Assembly (NCBI GenBank): GCA_965200795.1
Contig: CBDAVB010000013.1
Location: 124,001-188,000 of the forward strand
DNA from: Parashewanella sp965200795
Lineage (GTDB): Bacteria; Pseudomonadota; Gammaproteobacteria; Enterobacterales; Shewanellaceae
DNA length: 64,000 nucleotides
Direction: 5' to 3'
Part shown: positions 55,252-63,225 of the stretch, one piece after another
How positions within the stretch are numbered: the first letter of the stretch is position 1
Layout of the letters: each line of letters starts with the position of its first letter
The notes under the pieces: generated by a model
The model's database searches: none
Seen by the model: only the letters and a program-made list of their open reading frames with translations
What the model was told of the DNA's origin: nothing
Made by a program: the position numbers and the translations under genes

Positions 55252-56289
55252 GTGGTTTTTTCACAGCGCCCGGATCCTGAGACAACAAAAGCTGATAATG
55301 AAGATCTGAGCACGATTTATAACGCGGAAATACCACGGCGTGAATCAGCCGATTTAAACTTGCCCGGCAATCCGTTGTATGCCGGTGCTGTCAGTCACGA
55401 CGCTGATTTAAACCAGGTGAATGACGATTCGGTTATCAGCCGCGCTTCGCGTCAGCCGGCTGAATCACTGAGAACAGCCGGTTCTTTGTTGTCCGCTTAT
55501 GCTCAGGATCCCGCGATTAGCACTGATACGGCTAAAATTTTCGCCGGTTTGCCGCCGTCAGCAAGGGTTACTGAAGATACGGGTAAGTTACCCGAAACAG
55601 CGATTGCTCCTAAGGCCGTCAACGCTTCAGTAATACACCGGACCGAACATCCAATGACCGGTCAGGCGGTTAATAACGGCAAAACTCAATTCACACCTCA
55701 ATCATTGTCGTTAAATCTGAATCAGTCAACGTCATCTTCCGCTTCACGGCTGGCGGCGCAAACGCAATTACAAGTACAGAGTGTGGTTTCTGAGTTAAGC
55801 AATATTGAATCAGCGGCTTCAGCTGCTCAGCCTAATCATTTTGTTAATCTTAAAGCCAGCCAGTGGGGACCGATTCCCGTAAACACATCGGCCGCTTTGC
55901 CGCAGCAGGCTCAGCAGCTGGCGGGAGCACTCAGGGAACAGGTACGTTTCCAGATTGATCAACAAGTGAAACAAGCCGAAATTCGTCTGGATCCGCCTGA
56001 GCTCGGCAAGTTAGAGATGAACGTTAAATTAGACGGCGATCGTCTGCACGTTCAGCTCCATGCAGCGACGGCACACGCGCGTGATGCGTTGCAGGCGGGT
56101 ATTGAGCGGCTGCGCGGTGACTTAACGTCAGATCACGGCGGGCAGGTTGACGTGAATATCAGCTACGGCGACCAGGGTTCCGGGCCGCGGCACGGCGATG
56201 ACGTTCAAATCATAGCGGGCGCTGAGGCAGCACAAACAGAACAAACAGAACAAGAATCAGTGACGTCTGAATTAGACGTAAGAGCGTAA
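55252..56289 (+). CDS. lafE: Lateral flagellar hook-length control protein (FliK)
   Basis: 345 residues. The Ser/Ala/Gln-rich N-terminal two thirds are poorly conserved, as usual for the FliK ruler. The C-terminal domain is recognisable: RFQIDQQVKQAEIRLDPPEL, GKLEMNVKLDGDRLHVQLHA, HARDALQAGIERLRGDL. It controls hook length and switches export specificity. The GTG start at 55252 has its ribosome site too close. An ATG frame from 55157 (MTVINTAGSSGAQPS) runs into it in another phase, so a frameshift near T6 at 55255 is possible. Confidence 0.85.
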   Translation: MVFSQRPDPETTKADNEDLSTIYNAEIPRRESADLNLPGNPLYAGAVSHDADLNQVNDDSVISRASRQPAESLRTAGSLLSAYAQDPAISTDTAKIFAGLPPSARVTEDTGKLPETAIAPKAVNASVIHRTEHPMTGQAVNNGKTQFTPQSLSLNLNQSTSSSASRLAAQTQLQVQSVVSELSNIESAASAAQPNHFVNLKASQWGPIPVNTSAALPQQAQQLAGALREQVRFQIDQQVKQAEIRLDPPELGKLEMNVKLDGDRLHVQLHAATAHARDALQAGIERLRGDLTSDHGGQVDVNISYGDQGSGPRHGDDVQIIAGAEAAQTEQTEQESVTSELDVRA

Positions 56290-56300
56290 GGAGAAATATT

Positions 56301-56750
56301 TTGAGTAAAGCGGCAAAGGTCATCGTGACCGTTATCTTTATTGCGATTTGGTCGGCGGCGGTTTTTTACGCGGGATGGCAAGCACCTCACTTATTCGGTG
56401 ACTTGTTCAAGCAGGAGACCGAGGTAACGCCGTCCGTCGCTAAATATTATCCGCTGAAACGCCTTGTGGTGACGGTTCCGGGAGAGGATTACTCCCATTA
56501 TTTACTGCTTGAAATGGCCATTAAGTCAGAATCCGAAGAGGTAAAAACAACTCTGGAGGAAGCGGACTCTCTGGTGAAAAACACGCTGATGAAGCTGTTC
56601 GCGAGAAAAAATTATCAAGAGCTGAATAACCCGGATCGTGTTGACGCGCTGCAAACCGAAGTGCGACTCGCTTTATCAAAAGTGCTCATCGACAATCATT
56701 ATGATCTTAATGTGGATCAGGTGCTTTTTACACGAATGGTGATTCAGTAA
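56301..56750 (+). CDS. lafF: Lateral flagellar basal-body protein (FliL)
   Basis: 149 residues, starting at TTG 56301 with AAGGAG upstream. One membrane helix (VIVTVIFIAIWSAAVFYAGW), then a periplasmic domain with YYPLKRLVVTVPGEDYSHYL, LLEMAIKSESEEVKTTLEEA and a FARKNYQELNN segment. FliL surrounds the stator. Eleven bp after lafE. Confidence 0.8.
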   Translation: MSKAAKVIVTVIFIAIWSAAVFYAGWQAPHLFGDLFKQETEVTPSVAKYYPLKRLVVTVPGEDYSHYLLLEMAIKSESEEVKTTLEEADSLVKNTLMKLFARKNYQELNNPDRVDALQTEVRLALSKVLIDNHYDLNVDQVLFTRMVIQ

Positions 56751-56814
56751 GAGTCACTGTGCCTCAACCATTACTTTCCTCGTGAAAACAGCGGATAGAA
56801 AAAGAGATAAGGAT

Positions 56815-57537
56815 ATGAATTCAGGTCAACTTGCATACCAATTAACGGGTGAAGAGACACAAGATTCAAAACCCGGTGAATCGCGGCTTTTGCGGCAATA
56901 CCTGCCTTTGGTTAAGCGTATTGTTTATCAGCTGAAAAGTCACTGCGGCGCTACCCTCAGCCAGGAAGATATGGAACAAATCGGGATGATGGCGCTGCTG
57001 GAGTCCTCAAGGCGTTATCCGGGCGGCTTAGACAAGGGGTTTATCTCATTTGTGAGTCAGCGCGTTCGCGGCGCTATTCTCGATGAGCTAAGGCGCCAGG
57101 ACTGGCGGCCGAGACCTGTGCGGCAGCAGGCTCATGAACTCAATGACACGGTAAGAAAACTTACCCGTGAGCTGGGACGCGAGCCGACGGATAAAGAGGC
57201 GGCTCTGGCGTTAGGCGTCGGATCCGAAGAGTATCGCGAGCGCTTGCACGCGTCTTTGTCTGACTCAATGAAAAGCCTTGATGAGCTCCTCGGCGCGGGC
57301 AGTCACTTTGTTGACGAGAACAGTGAACTGGGTGAAATATCAGCGAAAGAAACATTATTTAAGGCAATTTCGAAATTAAACAGAAGAGATCAGGTAATCC
57401 TGTCGCTTTATTATCAGCATGAACTGAATTTACGTGAAATCGCAGCGACCTTAGGGTTAACGGAAACCCGGATTTGCCAGTTACACAAACTCGCTATTAA
57501 GCAAATTAAACACATTTTGCAAAAGTGGAATGAATAA
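56815..57537 (+). CDS. lafS: Lateral flagellar sigma-28 factor
   Basis: 240 residues from ATG 56815, preceded by AAGGA; a GTG at 56782 is unlikely. Region 2 is RQYLPLVKRIVYQLKSHCGA then LSQEDMEQIGMMALLESSRR and VSQRVRGAILDELRRQDWRP. Region 3 is LTRELGREPTDKEAALALGV. Region 4 is LSLYYQHELNLREIAATLGL then TETRICQLHKLAIKQIK. Directs late lateral flagellar genes. Confidence 0.93.
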   Translation: MNSGQLAYQLTGEETQDSKPGESRLLRQYLPLVKRIVYQLKSHCGATLSQEDMEQIGMMALLESSRRYPGGLDKGFISFVSQRVRGAILDELRRQDWRPRPVRQQAHELNDTVRKLTRELGREPTDKEAALALGVGSEEYRERLHASLSDSMKSLDELLGAGSHFVDENSELGEISAKETLFKAISKLNRRDQVILSLYYQHELNLREIAATLGLTETRICQLHKLAIKQIKHILQKWNE

Positions 57538-57552
57538 GATCAGGAAAGCAAC

Positions 57553-58410
57553 ATGAACAAAGTCTTTGGGTTAGTTATCATTTTGGCGTCTGTTTTTGGT
57601 GGTTACCTCTGGGCCGGCGGTTATGTCAAAGCACTTTGGCAGCCCGCCGAGATTCTTATCATTATCGGCGCCGGTCTCGGTTCATTAATTATTGCTAACC
57701 CGAAAGCGGTGTTGTCGGATCTCACGGCGCAATTAAAAGAGCTGTTAAGCGCGGAAAAAGAAGATCCGGAATTATACCCGCAACTGTTCGGCTTAATGGG
57801 CACCTTAATGGCGCAGATTCAGTCTCAGGGTATGCGCGTACTGGATGACCACCTCGAAAACCCGAGAGACAGCTCGTTATTTTTGATGTATCCCGCGATT
57901 CTTGAACATCCTGATTTATTGCAGTTTTTAATCGATAATCTCAGATTGCAATCTATCGGTAAAATCTCTCCCCATGATTTAGAGCATATTCTGGAAGAGG
58001 AAATTCACCGCCTGGAGGATGACAGATTGCGTCCGTCTCACGCGCTGCATAAAGTGGCCGAAGCGATGCCGGGTTTCGGTATTCTGGCGGCGGTAATGGG
58101 CATCATTATTACCATGTCGCACATTGACGGCTCAATCAGTCTGATCGGGGTCAAAGTGGCGGCCGCGTTAACCGGCACCTTTATCGGTATCTTTTTCTGT
58201 TACTGCTTCTTTGACCCGCTGTCTAAAGCGTTAGAGCATCAAGTCGAGCGTCAGAGTTCGCAGCTGCGCTGCGTGGCGGCCATGCTGACGGCCTTTGCCA
58301 AGGGCAAGCCGCCGCTGCAGGCCATTGATGCCGGACGCAAGCAGATTCAGGCCGAAAACCGTCCGTCGTTTCTTGAGCTGGAACGCCTGATGGAGGAGCA
58401 ACGCAGCTGA
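57553..58410 (+). CDS. lafT: Lateral flagellar motor protein MotA
   Basis: 285 residues, four membrane helices. GLVIILASVFGGYLWAGGYV at the start, LIIANPKAVLSDL, the charged cytoplasmic loop with LFLMYPAILEHPDLLQF, and PGFGILAAVMGIIITMSHID, typical of MotA. Proton-channel part of the stator. Shares one base with lafU (TGATG). Confidence 0.94.
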   Translation: MNKVFGLVIILASVFGGYLWAGGYVKALWQPAEILIIIGAGLGSLIIANPKAVLSDLTAQLKELLSAEKEDPELYPQLFGLMGTLMAQIQSQGMRVLDDHLENPRDSSLFLMYPAILEHPDLLQFLIDNLRLQSIGKISPHDLEHILEEEIHRLEDDRLRPSHALHKVAEAMPGFGILAAVMGIIITMSHIDGSISLIGVKVAAALTGTFIGIFFCYCFFDPLSKALEHQVERQSSQLRCVAAMLTAFAKGKPPLQAIDAGRKQIQAENRPSFLELERLMEEQRS

Positions 58411-59417
58411 TGAAGCGTCAAAATGAACCGGTAATCATCAAGCGAAAAAGCAATCGCAGACACAAAGCCGCGGCTCACGGCGGGGCATGGAAAGTGGCGT
58501 TCGCCGATTTCACCCTGGCGATGATGGCATTATTTATGGTGCTGTGGGTGATTCAAATGTCAGACAGGGAAGAGAAAGAAGCCATAGCCAGCAGTCTCAG
58601 GGGCGACCTGTTCGATGCGGGATCGATCAATCCGTTTGATCTGAGCTGGGCGCCGTCGCTGGCGGACATGCAGGGAGACTTGCCGATACAGCAATCGGTC
58701 TTGCCCGCTCACGCGACGGGCACGGATAAGCGAGGCCCGGCGTTGCATAATTTTATTCCCGCCGGCGAAGACAATCCGAACGCGGGTAAGGGCAAAGAGC
58801 TGAACGCCATGATACCGGGCGACTTTCAGACTCAGGCTCAGTTAGAATTGTTAGCGAGGGAAATCAATAAAGTCATTGAGGATGCCGGGGTCGAATCCCA
58901 CGTTAAGCTCATTTTGGTCGCGCGGGGTATTCGGATTCTGATCCATGACGATGCCAATAAGGATATGTTCGCCAGAGGCAGCTACAAAATGTCGCCGTAC
59001 TTTGAGGACTTATTAATGGCCTTAGGCCCGTCACTGAGTAAAGTGCGAAATAAAATAAGCATTTCCGGTCATACCGATAAACAAGTTTATGCCGGTAAAA
59101 ACTTTACTAACTGGGAGCTTTCAAGTCTGCGGGCGCTCACGGCGAGACGCGTTCTGGAATATGCCGGTCTGGGACGTCATCAGATAATTCAGGTGACAGG
59201 AATGGCGGATCAGTTACCGATGAATACCGAAAAGCCGTTAGCACCGGAAAACAGGCGCATTGAATTGCTGATTTTAAGCGATGAGGCTCAAAAGCAGCTG
59301 ATGGCGCTGAGCCGTATTCCTCACAGCGAATATAAAACTGATGTGAATAGCGCCTCGAAACAGGCGCAGCAAAACCAATACAAAAACAGGTATCCGGAGC
59401 AATGGACGAGCAAGTGA
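58410..59417 (+). CDS. lafU: Lateral flagellar motor protein MotB
   Basis: 335 residues. One membrane helix with the proton-binding aspartate in AFADFTLAMMALFMVLWVI (about residues 31-49). The C-terminal OmpA-like peptidoglycan-binding domain has ISISGHTDKQ, NWELSSLRALTARRVLEYAG and PENRRIELLILSD. Anchors the stator to the cell wall. Last gene of the classical laf set; the PilZ gene overlaps its end by 16 bp. Confidence 0.94.
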   Translation: MKRQNEPVIIKRKSNRRHKAAAHGGAWKVAFADFTLAMMALFMVLWVIQMSDREEKEAIASSLRGDLFDAGSINPFDLSWAPSLADMQGDLPIQQSVLPAHATGTDKRGPALHNFIPAGEDNPNAGKGKELNAMIPGDFQTQAQLELLAREINKVIEDAGVESHVKLILVARGIRILIHDDANKDMFARGSYKMSPYFEDLLMALGPSLSKVRNKISISGHTDKQVYAGKNFTNWELSSLRALTARRVLEYAGLGRHQIIQVTGMADQLPMNTEKPLAPENRRIELLILSDEAQKQLMALSRIPHSEYKTDVNSASKQAQQNQYKNRYPEQWTSK

Positions 59418-59851
59418 CACCCGTCGGAGAATTTATTCCCGCCGAGCCCCGTGATGATAAACCGGCCTACAATGGAGAGGATCACCGAATCCACACCCGG
59501 CTGAGTTTAAAGCAGACGAAAACCGAGGATTTAAGCATGGCCTGTGACGGAGTCACGGTGAACTTATACAAGCCGGGTTTTTTAGGCTTAAATCGCAGAG
59601 CCGGTATCGCTAACGTAAAAGATCTGAGCATCGGCGGCTTAGGTTTTCTTTGCAGTAGCCGCTTAGAGTTAGGTAACGCGCTGGTGATCCGAATCGCCGG
59701 GTTTGACCTGAGTCTCAAAGTCGTCAGAGCCGTACCTGTTAATTCAAGACTTAGCTTTTACGGCAGTACGTGGACGGCTGAGTCAGAAGACAGAATCATT
59801 GAGCTGATGAACCGGGTTCAGCGGCAAATGAAAAATAAACAAAAGAGTTAA
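59402..59851 (+). CDS. PilZ-domain protein
   Basis: 149 residues. HRIHTRLSLKQ (the arginine motif) and NVKDLSIGGLGFLCSSRLEL (D/N-x-S-x-x-G) form the PilZ c-di-GMP binding signature. It is translationally coupled to lafU, so it may adjust or brake the lateral motor in response to c-di-GMP, as YcgR does, though YcgR is larger. The first arginine pair is imperfect (HRIHTR rather than RxxxR), so binding is not certain. Confidence 0.75.
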   Translation: MDEQVTPVGEFIPAEPRDDKPAYNGEDHRIHTRLSLKQTKTEDLSMACDGVTVNLYKPGFLGLNRRAGIANVKDLSIGGLGFLCSSRLELGNALVIRIAGFDLSLKVVRAVPVNSRLSFYGSTWTAESEDRIIELMNRVQRQMKNKQKS

Positions 59852-59855
59852 CACA

Positions 59856-60140
59856 ATGGCTCCGCATTATCAGCGCAAGGGCCCGGACGGCTTACAAAAA
59901 CTCTTCCTTTATCTGATATTGACAGACTGGTTTGTATTGCTGTATCTGGGCACGCAGGTTAACAACATCACCTTTCGTCACGGCGCTTTTGTGTCCGTGC
60001 TTTTAAGCGCGTTCAATGTATTACTGGTCGGCTTGTGTTTCAAAAGAGCCCGCCGGGCTGAAGACGGCTATTTACTGTATCCGGTGATATTCGGTGCCAT
60101 CTTTTCTTTTTTGCTGGTGTTTTATTTATTTTTGTTTTGA
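59856..60140 (+). CDS. Small integral membrane protein, end of laf operon
   Basis: 94 residues with three hydrophobic segments (LFLYLILTDWFVLLYLG; FVSVLLSAFNVLLVGLCF; LYPVIFGAIFSFLLVFYLFL). No family recognised. It lies 4 bp after the PilZ gene, on the same strand, so probably co-transcribed with the motor genes. Confidence 0.7.
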   Translation: MAPHYQRKGPDGLQKLFLYLILTDWFVLLYLGTQVNNITFRHGAFVSVLLSAFNVLLVGLCFKRARRAEDGYLLYPVIFGAIFSFLLVFYLFLF

Positions 60141-60551
60141 ATACCGCGCCGTCCGGAGCCATTCAGCCGACGTAAAAAAACAACCGGCCCGGGGATGCCG
60201 GCGCATTGCGTTATTGACCTCCTTAAAGCTGAGGCCGTTACCGGTACACTGAAACAAGTCGTTTCGGCTGGCGCTTCAGCCGCCGTTTAATTCGTTTGCT
60301 GAGGCGATAAAAGCGGCGTTACCCGCAAGAGGTTCAAACGGCGTATGTCAGCAAGAGAGCCCGGAAAAACACGGGCGGCGGAATCACTAAAATCCCATGC
60401 GAAAAATTTCAGGAAACGGATCATGCCGCATCATTGTCAAGCTAAGAAAACGGCGGGATCGGGTTACACCTTATGCCGATTATTCATTTGTTTTTGCTTT
60501 AATCCGCATGTAACGTCGGCTGAAGTGATAATGTAACCTTTAGGGTACAGT
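60141..60551. other. Intergenic region, no gene seen
   Basis: 411 bp at the end of the flagellar cluster. A short palindrome CCGGCCCGGGGATGCCGG lies near 60184. A 63-codon frame at 60345 is not convincing. It must carry the promoter of the PPR-type gene. Confidence 0.4.
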
Positions 60552-63002
60552 ATGGCGGTTTCTAATATACCTTCGGGTTCAGATTGTGGCGTACATCCTA
60601 AAGCTGAGGTGCAATTGCGGCGCGGTGATCATCGGCCGGAGCGAGTCGCCGGGCAATCAGTTCAGCTCAACGGCAACAGATATCAGTCTAAGCGTGTAAG
60701 CTCTCATTCTAAACCTGGCTGTCGAACGGCGGACAAGAATAAATCTCAGGGAAAAGGCTACCGTCAAAGTAAAAGAAAGTTTCAGTCTTCATCTCCATTA
60801 AAACCCGACATAAGGTTTAATTACGATAACGAGCGTGGTTCTGATGTTCATGACAGGAAAGGAAATCCAGAAGAGATAACGAATAGATGTGTGATAAGGC
60901 AATATATCCAAGGGAAAAAAGAGGCGAGTGATGTTATTGCGGTAACAATCAGTGTTATAAAAAAATCCCCGACGCTCGAAAAAGCTTGGGAGGCGGTAAC
61001 AAATGTATACTATTCCTCGATACCGGAAGATAAAATCTCCTGTTTTAAAAAAGATCCCGGTTCGGTAAATGCTTTTTTAAATAAGCTGTATGATGATTGT
61101 CCTGATATGTCCGAGCTCTGCGGATTCGCAAAACGCACTCTTGAATTGCTTGTGAACAAGGGGGTTACCTGCAATATGTTAACTCACACTAACTTCATGA
61201 AAATTTACGATAAAGTGAGTGATATTGGAGGTGCGGAATGTCTTTTGAAAAGAGATAAGGTGGTTTCAGGAAATCCGGAAGACTGGTTGGGCGGTTATTA
61301 TCATCTTGGATCAATTACTTTATATCTGAAATTGTGTCTTAAGATAAAGCGTTATCAAGAAGCCGGAACATTAATAGATGCTTTAATAAAATTAACAGAC
61401 AATACGGATCGTGCGGAGCCCCTACGCTTTATTACACATAAATCCGAAAACGCACATCTGGTTACGGTAATTTTAGAGTACTGTACCGCCGTCGGTAATT
61501 TTGAGCTTGCAAAAAAGATTTTTAGCCCGGAAAACGACTACTGCCTTAAATGGAAAGCTTTGCGTAACCAATACGTTTATAACGCTTTTTTAATCCTGTG
61601 TCTTGAATCAGGTGAATATAATGAAGCCGAATCAATTATTGAGTTACTCATAAAGAATACTCAATCCGATGATGTATGCGATAAGAACATTTGGCCTAAT
61701 GGTTACCTCGTCCTCACTATGCTGAAGTATTGTATTTGCGTCAAAGACTATAGTCTTGCGCGGCTTTTAACGTTTGGGACGGATCACCAATCTAGTTATA
61801 TCTCAAGATGGGAGATTAAATCCAATGAAGCAATTTACAAACTTTACATAAAAGTGTGTCTGAAAACCGGCAAGACGCAAGACATTGAGCTTGTCATCAA
61901 TGAGCTGAGTCAACATGCGCGGGACAAAAACAGTGACCCGTCACAACGGCCGACAAAAGATTCATGTCAAGTAATTTTAGAATATTGTCTGGAGACAAAA
62001 AATCTCAGTTTAGTAAATGAACTCTTGTTTGGTGTTGACGGTAAGCTTAGCCTTATCAGGCAATGGGGTATTGCGTATTCAATCCTATTTTTTAATCTCC
62101 ACCTCAGAGTTTGTACGAACGCGGGCGAGTATCAACAGGCTGAACAGGCAATAAAGGAATTCATCAATAGAGCAAAGCATCCGCTTTATAAATATTTAGA
62201 TCCAGATCTCTACACTGCGAGCGCCATATTAGAGTTTTGTAAAGCCGCCGAAAATGTCGGTTTAGTTAAAAAAATCGTATTCAGCGGTGAAGCTGATCGC
62301 GGCTGCGTTGATTTACGGGATGTAAAAATAAATAGCATTTGTCTGGCTGATTATATATCAGCATGCGCTGAGTTGCGCATGTTTAAACAAGCCGGGGAAA
62401 TAATCGGCAAAATTATAAAAAGCGCTGAATGCGGGCGACCTTATTTAAATGTACCCCCGGATGTCATCATTGTCGTTGCTATATTAAAATACTGCGTGCG
62501 GGCCGATGATACTGACTTGGCCGATCTTATGGTTTTTGGTAATGAGAAACAACAAAGATATTTATCAAAATTGGGAATCGAGCCGAAATTTGAAATTTAC
62601 GCTCGTTGGGCAGTGGTTCATAAAAACAACTTTGAGCGGGCTTTAAACAAATTGATTGAAAAGCGGATTTGCGTTAAAAATTTAGGTTATTTAAATGGTG
62701 AATTTGATACTCATATTGACCAGGTATTTGAAAACAAATACTGTGTGGATGATAACGGAAAAAAATTTCCCAGAACACCCGGGTTACCTTTTGAATTTGC
62801 CGAGGCGCTGTTCGAGCACCATCTCAAGCGCGGACGCGATATCAAACAAGTCATCACCGGATATCATGGATCAGGAGCGCTGTTTGATAAGTTTACTGAC
62901 GTGTTACAGACTAAGTTTAAATTTGAAATTGAGGTTTCACATTATGTTGGACGTATTGAGATTAAAAAGACAGAGTCAGGAACAATGAAGCCTGAAGACT
63001 AA
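60552..63002 (+). CDS. Diverged PPR/TPR-type helical repeat protein with Smr-like end
   Basis: 816 residues. Residues 1-115 are basic and disordered (RRGDHRPERVAGQ, KGYRQSKRKF). Residues 120-700 consist of degenerate helical hairpins, for example YVYNAFLILCLESGEYNEAE, IYKLYIKVCLKTGKTQDIEL and NLHLRVCTNAGEYQQAEQAI, in the x-YN-LI-x(3)-G-x(3)-A pattern of PPR motifs. They alternate with LVTVILEYCTAVGNFELAKK-type units. The C-terminus FEFAEALFEHHLKRGRDIKQ then VITGYHGSGALFDKFTDVL resembles the second half of an Smr domain, as in the protein at 13092. No export signal. It is not flanked by IS ends on the left; a transposase remnant follows on the right. Confidence 0.6.
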   Translation: MAVSNIPSGSDCGVHPKAEVQLRRGDHRPERVAGQSVQLNGNRYQSKRVSSHSKPGCRTADKNKSQGKGYRQSKRKFQSSSPLKPDIRFNYDNERGSDVHDRKGNPEEITNRCVIRQYIQGKKEASDVIAVTISVIKKSPTLEKAWEAVTNVYYSSIPEDKISCFKKDPGSVNAFLNKLYDDCPDMSELCGFAKRTLELLVNKGVTCNMLTHTNFMKIYDKVSDIGGAECLLKRDKVVSGNPEDWLGGYYHLGSITLYLKLCLKIKRYQEAGTLIDALIKLTDNTDRAEPLRFITHKSENAHLVTVILEYCTAVGNFELAKKIFSPENDYCLKWKALRNQYVYNAFLILCLESGEYNEAESIIELLIKNTQSDDVCDKNIWPNGYLVLTMLKYCICVKDYSLARLLTFGTDHQSSYISRWEIKSNEAIYKLYIKVCLKTGKTQDIELVINELSQHARDKNSDPSQRPTKDSCQVILEYCLETKNLSLVNELLFGVDGKLSLIRQWGIAYSILFFNLHLRVCTNAGEYQQAEQAIKEFINRAKHPLYKYLDPDLYTASAILEFCKAAENVGLVKKIVFSGEADRGCVDLRDVKINSICLADYISACAELRMFKQAGEIIGKIIKSAECGRPYLNVPPDVIIVVAILKYCVRADDTDLADLMVFGNEKQQRYLSKLGIEPKFEIYARWAVVHKNNFERALNKLIEKRICVKNLGYLNGEFDTHIDQVFENKYCVDDNGKKFPRTPGLPFEFAEALFEHHLKRGRDIKQVITGYHGSGALFDKFTDVLQTKFKFEIEVSHYVGRIEIKKTESGTMKPED

Positions 63003-63225
63003 CTAAGTAGCTGACCATAAGTTTCTAACATTTTCTGATGTCCACCCTCAGCACATTGCAGCGTTGCGACTCCGGTTTCATAGCTAGTGCCCATCCATAA
63101 ACGCTAAGTGACTAACATATATAATATAAAGCTAAAAATAAGGTCAAATACTATACTCATTGCTTTATAATGTTACATGTTAAACCGTTGTTTTAAATGC
63201 ATTGTATCTCATTAAGGAGGTTGCG
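63003..63225. other. Intergenic region with a decayed repeat
   Basis: The words GCTGACCATAAGTTTCTAAC then ATTTTCTGATGTCCACCCTC resemble 25266-25310 (GCCGACCAGAGTTTTTTAGA, TTTTCTGACGTGCGGCCTC), so both may be copies of a third dispersed repeat. A strong AAGGAGG at 63214 belongs to the transposase gene. Confidence 0.4.

Noticed and set aside
52022..59417. Polar flagellar cluster
   Set aside because: FliK, FliL, sigma-28 and motor genes directly following FliS, plus the SVHTNYASL flagellin start, fit the lateral rather than the polar gene order.
60345..60536. 63-codon frame before the second PPR gene
   Set aside because: No ribosome site, no similarity and odd composition; probably chance.
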